From the NCBI GenBank assembly GCA_034770075.1, contig CM068384.1, forward strand, positions 97,960,433-98,024,432: a DNA stretch of 64,000 nt, read 5' to 3'. A model generated the notes under the pieces. The model did not search any database. It was not told the origin of the DNA and saw nothing but the letters and a program-made list of their open reading frames with translations. The stretch comes from Aralia elata (Eukaryota > Streptophyta > Magnoliopsida > Apiales > Araliaceae). How positions within the stretch are numbered: position 1 is the stretch's first letter; the number at the start of each line of letters is the position of its first letter. The translations under genes were made by a program, and so were the position numbers. Shown one piece after another: positions 56,382 to 64,000 of the stretch.

Positions 56382-58075
56382 TTATTTCCCTTCGATGTGA
56401 ATCCCATGAAGATTTCTATTTATGAACGAGGGATCACCAGGTGGAAGTCGCATGCTAGTGGGTGTCACTATACTCGACGACTGAGGCCTTGAAGAGGAGG
56501 AATGACCACGATCAATGGAGATTGCTTGAGGTGTTCTTGAGGGTGAAGGTTGAATTGATGTCTGTTGAGTACGCCTCATATCTCTTATTTTCTCTCCCTT
56601 TTTTTCAGCATCTCGACCTTGGTTTAGAGCATTGACCTCATCAGAGAGCTGCCTAACAACTTGAACAAGCTCTTGTATCTAATCTCGGGAAATGGCTATG
56701 ACGTCTCTGTTCTCTTGCTGCCTAGTATTAGCTTGTTCTCGTTGCTGATGAACAAGTGTCATAGCATTGTCTATTCGCTCGAGAGACTGCATTACCATGC
56801 CTTTGAAATCATTAAGCGAGGAGCTAAGGGAAAACACCTTGTTAGAGCGAATTGTTAGAGATTCTTTGTTGGTCTTTTGAAGAGAGAGAACAACATTCTT
56901 GTGATTTTCAATTTGTTTGAGGTAGAACCCATCTCGTTTCTAAAGATTATCGGAGACTGTCTTGATCACATCTTTCAGTTTCTTTCCAAACTCCTTTGAC
57001 ATTTCTCCAGGGACTTTGGATGCAGTTTTCGCAATGTGAGCTCACCCTTTCTGTATCTTTGTAGCTGTTTCTTGAAGTCCTTCATTTAACTCATTAATAA
57101 TAATGTCCAGCATTCCAGCCATTTGGGTATTGGATGGGACAACTAAGACACATTCAAAGATTTGCTCCATCAAAGCTTCTGCTCCGTCCTTATTACTCTA
57201 AGATAGAGAGGATAAAGCAAGGGTAAGATCAAGTATATGTACATGAGAAGCTATAGGAGATGTATGTTCAGAAGAAATATGTATGTGAGACTAAGTATTA
57301 TATACATCGATCGTAGGGTTTTAGGACTCTACAACCGGAGAGTTAGTAATTTGTATATCGACCGTAGAGTGTTGAAACTCTACAACCGGGAGGTCCATCT
57401 TTTGTACAACAATCATAGGATTTTGGGACTCCACGATTGAGGAATGAATTAATAGAATAGAAGGTTGCTCAGAGATTGTAGAAGAGGATTATACGACCTC
57501 TTCATAGCAGGGAAGAGAAAGAGTGTTTAAGAATAAAGAATTTGGGACAATGGTTACCTTATTATATGTATAAGTAGAAGAAGATGGCTCATTGCAGATG
57601 GTTTTGGTTGTAAATGAGAGAACCCGGGGGAAGTTCTGATCCGATGGTCTTGGTAAGCACTAGAGAATCATCGGAAGAGCTTGAGTGTTGGGGTTGTTCC
57701 TCCCCCTCACAGATAGCAGGAATCGATTGGGCTACCTCTTGGGCTTTCTTTTTATTCTCCTTCTTCTTCGCAACCATCTTTATTAATTTCTTCTTCTTTT
57801 TCTTTGGCTGCTCAGGCATAGATACCTTCACAGCCATTATAGCATCAGCTTCTTGTGGCTCTGGCGTATCAGCCATCACAATCGTCTCATTAACATTTTC
57901 TTATGGCTCCGACATAGTCACCATCACAGTCGCTTCATCTACAGCAGTTGGCTCAGGCTCATTAGCCGTCTCAACCATCATTTCATCAATAGTTGGCTCG
58001 GATTCAATTGTAGTGACCTTCCTTTTCAATTTGGTCGGAGCGGGCTTCTGCACCTCATTAAGGGTCCTCAAGTAA
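56382..58075 (-). pseudogene. Extra ORF (ORF3) of the SIRE family, copy B
   Basis: Sense-strand ORF relative to copy B, lying between where pol would end and the 3' LTR. From 58075 it reads LNEVQKPAPTKLKR, then acidic repeats with the pattern ESEPTIDE / EPEPTAVDE / TPEPQEAD, a Lys-rich stretch (57790-57700), then a Ser/Gln part. Further on, broken frames give predicted helices (ALMEQIFECVLVVP; ELNEGLQETATKIQ; IQELVQVVRQLSDEVNALNQ) and a Ser/Pro/Arg tail ending NLHGIHIEGK at 56382. Several stops. SIRE elements are known for an additional, sometimes envelope-like, ORF here; no signal peptide or membrane segment is visible in what remains, so its role is open. Confidence 0.6.
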
Positions 58076-59835
58076 TCCTTACTAACTCAACAATATGAAA
58101 TGTTCTCCGATGTTCCTGGGGAGAACATCACAACAACTTATGAGAGATTCAATATTTTGCTCAACTCCCTCAATGTATTCAGAAAGGTCTATCCCAATAA
58201 AGACCTTAATATTAAATTCATGTGAGCACTTCCAAGTAAGTGGGATGCAAAAACCACTGCTATAAGATACTCGAAGAATCTTCATGAAATGACAGTGCAG
58301 AAGCTCTACAGTAATCTCCTTACCTATGAGCTGGAATTAAATCAATGGCCAGAGACTACATTAGAACCCAAAAGGAACGAGATATGAGCCACCCTTAAAG
58401 CGTCAAAGGTAGCTTCTAAAGCTCCTGTTAAAAATGATTCTGATGATGATGAAGACGATGAAGACATTTCTCTGCTTGCTAGAAGATTAAGAAAATTCAT
58501 AAGGAAAGGCAGAAACAGCAAGCCCAAGAGATACAAAAATAACAGTAGCCATAACCACTCAAAGGACCTATGCTATAATTGTAAAAAGTCAGGTCACTAT
58601 ACCGCTGAGTGTAAAAAGCCCTTAAGAGATGAGCTGAATAAAGATAATAGGAAGAAAGAATCGACCCCAAAGAAAGAATTATAGGGCTATAAGAAGTTCC
58701 AAAAGAAAGACAAATGTTTAGTTGCTTAGGGGTCGTGGGGTGATTCTGAAAAGGATTCGAGTTTAGAATCCAACAAAGATGAAGGACCCCAGATGGCCAA
58801 CTTGTGTCTTATGGCCATAGAAGCAGAATAAGACAACACCGCTGATAATCAAGAAGTTGATATCAATGAGGTATTTGACTTTAACTTGCTAGATGTAGAT
58901 ATAAATGATTTAAGAATTGCATTGCATGACATTACATCTGATCTGTATAAGTATATGAAATGGTTCAGGATTTATTAAATAACCATTCTCTTCTTCAAGA
59001 GGAGAAAGAGAAATTATAAGTGGAGTTGGAAACAACTCTACGAAATACTAGCTCTCTTTCCAAGCTTGAAGTTGAGAATAAGAGATTGAGAAAGATAACT
59101 AAACAATCTGCACAGAGAGAATCAATACTAGCTTCTAAAATTGAGGAACTAGAGAAGACTATCTCTACGTGGAATAGGTTTTCTTCTTCCATGGACTCCC
59201 TGATAACTAGTTAGAGATCAGTCTCAGACAAATCAAGATTAGGATTTGGATATTCATTCTCAGATCGTAGTGTGGACACATCGCTAGAGATTAACAATAA
59301 CAATTAATGTTTCTACTCCCCATAGAAGTATTGTGTTTATGAAATCCACAGAGGTTGTGGAGCCAATTATTTTGAGATATACGATCTCTGTTGATTAAGT
59401 TGTAATCCCTATGAACAACATATCACACACTAGTCTAGGGTTCAAGAAACAACAAGGTAAGCCAAACACTACCTTCAAACCTTGAAGGATCGTATAGTCA
59501 GGTCATACTCACTCTACGAACCAACCAGGCACAAAACGTAGAGTTGACTTTCACCCTGCAAAATCTCAAAATCGTAGAACAGTGTGGAAGCAGAGGGAAT
59601 ACGAGCCAAGAAGAAAGACAATAAGTGTCTATCGTCCACATGTGCTCTCGAATAGAAGGAATCCACACACACAAGCATGCATCATATAAAATGTTATAAT
59701 TATCATGAGTATAGGCATGCCACTGCTTTATGTTATTTTGATAATTATCCTATTTATTATAGACCTAGAATTAAGCAAGTCTGGGTCCCAAAAAGAACTA
59801 ATAAATCAAGACCCAAGAAAATCTTGGTACCAAAA
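58076..59835 (+). pseudogene. SIRE-type copia gag, copy C (5' truncated)
   Basis: Begins mid-gag (SLLTQQYEMF) at the junction with copy B. The frame runs with few stops through VPGENITTTYERFNILLN and NLLTYELELNQ, an acidic patch DSDDDEDDED, and an intact zinc knuckle CYNCKKSGHYTAEC (about 58570-58617). A coiled-coil-like stretch lies at 59020-59214 (LEVENKRLRKITKQSAQRES). A second knuckle near 59690 has Tyr for Cys (CYNYHEY..HATALC). KQVWVPKRTN near 59780 is the usual SIRE text before the protease. Non-functional because of stops and the missing 5' part. Confidence 0.8.
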
Positions 59836-60983
59836 TAAAGATTAATGTTTAATGCAGGAAAAGAGCTCCATTAGTTCAATCTGGTATCTCGATAGTGGAT
59901 GTTCTAGACGTATGACCGACAACAAAGTTCTCCTGTCAAACTTCAAGAAAAAGGATGGTCCTACAGTTGTCTTTGGAGACAACAACTCTTGAAAGACTCG
60001 AGGATATAGCTTTATTAGAAAATAGTGCAGTATCTTTCAGTAAAGTGGCGTTTGTTGAATGCTTGAATCATAATCTCCTAAGCATCAATCAACTATGCGA
60101 TAAAGGGCATCAAGTAATCTTCCTCAACAACCAGTGTTAAGTCAGAGACCTGAAATCAAACTCGTTGAAGCTGACCAGAACTAGAGAGGTAATGTATATG
60201 TGGTAAATCTTACAAAACTGAGTTCAACTAAAATTGCCTGCTTCTTTGCCAAAGCGTCAAAAGATATCGGCTGGTTGTGGCGTCGAAGATTATCTTGTTT
60301 AAACTTCAAAAATATGTCAAAACTTGCCTTCAAAGATCTAGTCTCAGGCTTACCAAAGCTCAATTTCATTAAAGAAAACCCTGCAAAGCCTGTCAGCTAG
60401 GAAAGCAAACAAAAGTCTCATTCAAAAGCAAGAAAGTCAACTCCAATGATAGGCAGACTACTACTTCATATGGATCTTTTTGGGACTATCCCGACTGTCA
60501 ACCTTGGAGGAAAAAGATACTCAATGGTCATAGTAGACGACTATACCAGATTCACATGGGTATTTTTCCTGAGCTCTAAGGATGAAACCAGCTCTCAATT
60601 GATCAAATTCTTTAAGTTGGTTGAGAATGAGAAGGGCGAGAAGATCAAGCCTATAAGGAGTGATCATGGAAGAGAATTCAACTTATCTAAGGTGGACAAG
60701 TTCTGTGAAGACAATGACATCCATCACAAGTTTTCAGCTTCAAGAACTCCACAACAAAATGGAGTAGCTGAAAGAAAGAACAGAACTCTCATAGAGGTAG
60801 GAAGGACTCTTCTAGCCGCAACTCGACTTCCTGAATTCTTCTGGGCTAAAGCTGTTAGTACCGCTTGTTATACTCAGAATCGATCACTTATTCACTCTGT
60901 ATTCAAGAAGACGCCCTATGAGTTGTGGAGATTAAGGAAGCCCAACATTAGCTACTTTCATGTCTTTGGCTGTGCATGCTACA
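59836..60983 (+). pseudogene. Copy C protease and integrase
   Basis: The protease at about 59878-60140 reads WYLDSGCSRRMTDN (catalytic DSG kept), then shifted frames, then NLLSINQLCDKGHQVIFLNN. GAG-pre-integrase is at 60200-60400. The integrase core is open at 60446-60983: HMDLFGTIP with the first Asp, IRSDHGREF with the second, NGVAERKNRTLIE with the Glu, and ATRLPEFFWAKAVSTACYTQ. It is cut at FGCACY by the TRIM insertion (60984). The integrase core is the best-kept enzyme domain of the three copies. Confidence 0.85.
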
Positions 60984-61701
60984 TGAAACAACCCGAGTCA
61001 AATCCCAAGTCCGAAAAAAAATCTTGGGTCAAATCATAAGTCCGAATCGAATTAAATCTATCAAAATAAGGCCTTAAATTACTAGCCCAATAATATCTTC
61101 TTGGGTCATCTTAGCCCACCACAAGCTCACCAAAAAGGTCGTGACTGAATGTACTATTATTAGTAACTTAATTCCTTAAACACAGACAAATTTTTTCCAT
61201 ATCTTCCGATGTGAAGCTGGGGTGTTACAAACTCCCCCACTTTAAATTTTTGACTTCCCCGTCAAAATCGATCACATACACGGTCCACAGATATTTGCAT
61301 CTCTAGCCATTGTGGGATAATACCGACTGACTTCGTGTCCCTACCTCCAGACCCCTCTCCATTGTGGGTTAATACTACCAGTCTTCGTGTCCCCATCTCC
61401 AGCAACTCGATCGGATGACCCGACCCGAGCTTTCGAGAGTTGGCTCTAATACCATATGAAACAACCCGACTCAAATCCCGAGTCCGGAACAAATCTTGGG
61501 TCAAATCCTAAGTCCAAATTGAATCAAATCCATCAAAATAAGGCCTTAAACTATTAGCTCAATAATATCTTCTTGAGTCATCATAGCCAACCAAAAGCTC
61601 ATCCAAAAGGTCATGACTGGAGATACTATTGTTAGTAACTTAATTCCTTATACACAGACAAAATTTTCCCATATGTTCTGATGTGAGGCTCGGGTGTTAC
61701 A
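60984..61701 (-). mobile_element. Complete TRIM retrotransposon with TSD CTACA
   Basis: Two direct LTRs of about 245 bp (60984-61229 and 61457-61701; on the minus strand TGTAACACC ... GGGTTGTTTCA) flank a 227-bp interior. On the minus strand a primer site resembling TGGTATTAGAGCC follows the first LTR at about 61440-61454, and a purine tract AAGTGGGGGAGTT (61230-61243) precedes the second. A perfect 5-bp duplication CTACA (60979-60983, 61702-61706) borders it. The interior has no protein. It lies within the integrase reading frame of copy C. Confidence 0.92.
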
Positions 61702-61706
61702 CTACA

Positions 61707-63728
61707 TCCTCAACAACGGCAAGCGATACCTGACCAAGTTTCAACCCAAGTTGGACGAAGGAATATTTCTTGGATACTCTATAGATAGTAAAACCTATAA
61801 AGTGTTTAACAAGAAATCGTTGAGTGTTGAAGTATCAATCCATGTCACATTCGATGAATCTGACTTAGGGCATTCAAGAAAAGTCATGTCTTTCGACAAG
61901 ATAGTAAAGCAGGATCAAGAAATCGTAGAGTAGGAGAACCCTAAGATCAAAGACTCGGTAGTCGTAGAGCCAAATCCAACGATCATAATGTCGGAGCAAG
62001 AGATCGTAGAGTTTATAGTTCCCGAAATGGAGACTCTACGAATTGAAGAAGAGCCAGAGCTTGAAGAACTCATACAGGAAGACAGAAGGACTGATGTTCC
62101 AACTGGAAGCAAATGGGCAAGAGATCACACCCATAACCTGATCATTGGAGATCCCAATACAAGAATCAGGACTAGGTCTACAACTCAAAACGAATGCTTT
62201 TTCCAAAACTTTCTCTTTCAGATGGAGCCTAAGAAGATCGAAGAAGCCTTGGAAGATTCAAGCTGGATTGAAGCCATGTTAGAAGAGCTGAATCAGTTTG
62301 AAAAAAGCAGAGTTTGGAGATTAATCCCAAGACCTAAAGATCATCTAATCGCCAGCACCAAATAGGCATTTAGAAATAAGATGGATAAAGATGGGGTGAT
62401 TATAAAGAATAAGACAAGATTGATGGCTAAATGATATTCTCAGGAAGAATGAATCGATTATAATGAGACATTTGCTCCTGTAGCAAAATTGGATGCCATC
62501 AGGATGTTCCTTGCATATGCTGCCCATATGAAGTTCAAGGTTTTTTAGATGAATGTCAAGAGTGCTTTTCTAAAAGGAAAACTTCAAGAAGAAGTCTATA
62601 TTAAGCAACCTCTAGGTTTTGTCAATCCAACTCACTCAAATTATGTTTATAAATTAGATAAGGTTTTATATGGATTAAAACAGGCACCTAGGGCATGGTA
62701 TGAAACTTTAACTAATTTTTGTATTAAAAAAGGATTCACTAGAGGTCAGGTAGATACAACTTTATTTCTTAGGAAGCATAAAGATAAAACACTATTAGTA
62801 CAAATCTATTGATGAAAAGTTGTGTGAGAGATTTACCAAACTTATGCAGAGCAAGTTCTAGATGAGCATGATAGGTGAGCTGAACTTCTTCCTTGGACTA
62901 CGAGTGAAGCAGACTGATGAAGGAATTTTCATCAACCAAGCCAATTATATTAAAGACTTACTCAAGAAATATGGCATGGAATCAGCTACTCCCGTGAAGA
63001 CTCCAATGGCATCTGCAACCAAGCTTGACAAAGATGAATAAGGTAAAAGTATTAATATCACTCAATACAGAGGTATGATCAAATCTATCCTTTATTTAAC
63101 TGCCAGTAGACCAGATATCATGTTTGCTACTTGTATTTGTGCTAGATTTCAAGCTAACCCTATGGAATCACATTTAATAGTTGTTAAAAAGATTTTCAGA
63201 TATCTTAAGGGCATTCCACATTTGGGACTGTGGTATCCGAATGAGTCACCATTTGATCTAATAGGGTATTCAGATACTGATTTTGCAGAATGCAAAATAG
63301 ACATGAAAAGCACTAGTGGTATATGCCAAATGCCTAGGAACAAACTAGTCCCATGGTTCAATAAGAAGCAAAACTCAGAATCAACTTCAACTACAGAAGT
63401 TGAGTATATTGCTGATGGTAGTTATTGTGCTCAAATTCTTTAGATGAAGAATCAGCTAGCTAACTATGGGCTTGCATTTAAATATATTCCTATATACTGT
63501 GATAATACCAGTGCTATTGTTATTACTCAAAATCCTATCATGCATTCTAGGATCAAACATATAGATATCAAATACCATTTTATAAGAGATCATATTCAAA
63601 ATGGAAATATATCTTTGTATTTTATTTATACTGAAAATCAATTGGCTGATATTTTCACCAAACCATTAGATAAATCCAGATTCAATAAGTTAATAAGTGG
63701 ATTAGGAATGTTAAATTTACATGTTTAA
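61707..63728 (+). pseudogene. Copy C integrase tail, RT and RNase H
   Basis: 61707-61930 continues from the integrase (GKRYLTKFQPKLDEGIFLGYS). A Glu/Ile/Val-rich linker lies at 61900-62110, with CGTAGAG words in the DNA. RT starts at about 62370 (ETFAPVAKLDAIRMFLAYAA; MNVKSAFLKGKLQEEVYI; VLYGLKQAPRAWYETL). At 62809/62810 a short deletion removes the RT catalytic Asp-Asp motif. Then GELNFFLGLRVKQ, YRGMIKSILYLTASRPDIMF, and RNase H with IGYSDTDFA, STTEVEYIA, CDNTSAIVI and ENQLADIFTKPLD, closing at 63728 (LNLHV). Single stops occur at several points. Confidence 0.85.
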
Positions 63729-64000
63729 TATTATGCTTCGGAGAAACGTAACTTTGTAGGAAAAAATCGTAGAACAGATAAGTAAAGCAAAGATCGTAGA
63801 GTGTTTCGCAGAGTGGAGAGGTATTGTAGAGTGGAAAATGCCTTATAAAAGGAAGCTCTGCGATATCCATCATATCGTTGAGTAGATAAGTGAAAGTTAC
63901 AACGCGTGCACGTCAAATCCAAATCAAGCGAGTGAGATGAAGAAATAACTGTCGAGCAGCTGTAAATGATAGTTAAGACATAATGTGTGCCCAATATCCG
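63729..64000 (+). mobile_element. Copy C region downstream of pol, to window edge
   Basis: Non-coding so far as seen. It contains several CGTAGAG-type words (63762-63830) and ends at the window edge before any extra ORF or LTR of copy C is reached. Confidence 0.6.

Noticed and set aside
57614..58075. 153-codon open frame on the plus strand with hydrophobic stretches
   Set aside because: Complement of the SIRE extra ORF of copy B, whose acidic and Lys-rich repeats make sense on the minus strand and are shared with 3780-4263.
61262..61504. 80-codon minus-strand frame
   Set aside because: Lies entirely within the TRIM interior and LTR; no protein is expected from TRIMs.

Overview
This window is nuclear DNA from a flowering plant, most likely a eudicot. 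The sequence is AT-rich, the genes carry introns, and telo-box and site II promoter elements are present. There are plant-type WRKY, ELC, TBP and eS1 genes. Most of the DNA is nested transposable elements of plant lineages: SIRE copia, Athila gypsy, CACTA, FAR1-type Mutator, hAT, PIF/Harbinger, LINE, SINE and TRIM. The species cannot be named from the sequence alone.

Layout. 1-10.3 kb is a stack of nested transposons. A gypsy-like LTR is split by a CACTA element that carries pieces of an RBP47-like gene and of DNA polymerase alpha. Next come a scrap of a SIRE extra ORF and an Athila-type element with a well-preserved gag but most of pol deleted; it is itself hit by a CACTA element with a perfect 3-bp target duplication. 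A fragment of another CACTA family follows. 10.3-13.7 kb is AT-rich DNA with one LTR-like stretch. 13.7-16.75 kb is a three-exon WRKY gene on the minus strand whose first exon looks frame-shifted. 18.6-25.8 kb is a 7.2 kb Mutator element with roughly 0.8 kb terminal inverted repeats. It holds a decayed FAR1/MURA transposase, captured pieces of MED33 and of a LURP-one-related gene, a SINE and an hAT MITE. 27.2-36.2 kb is a complete but broken TATA-binding protein gene, with a LINE and LTR elements in its introns. 40.5-41.8 kb is an intact, intronless ELC/VPS23 (ESCRT-I) gene. 42.2-43.6 kb is a PIF/Harbinger-type element. 45.0-47.2 kb is an intact seven-exon gene for ribosomal protein eS1 (S3a). 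48.8-64.0 kb holds three overlapping, degenerate copies of one SIRE copia family, called A (+), B (-) and C (+) here. Copy A carries an inserted non-autonomous MULE and copy C a complete TRIM; both insertions keep perfect target-site duplications.

Intact host genes are few: ELC (endosomal sorting), eS1 (40S ribosomal subunit) and possibly the WRKY factor. They lie on the same strand but share no obvious pathway. The main interest is in transposon biology: two elements that captured host exons, a full-length TBP pseudogene, and a short DNA word (CGTAGAG) that recurs in the LTRs, the coding linker and the 3' region of the SIRE family.
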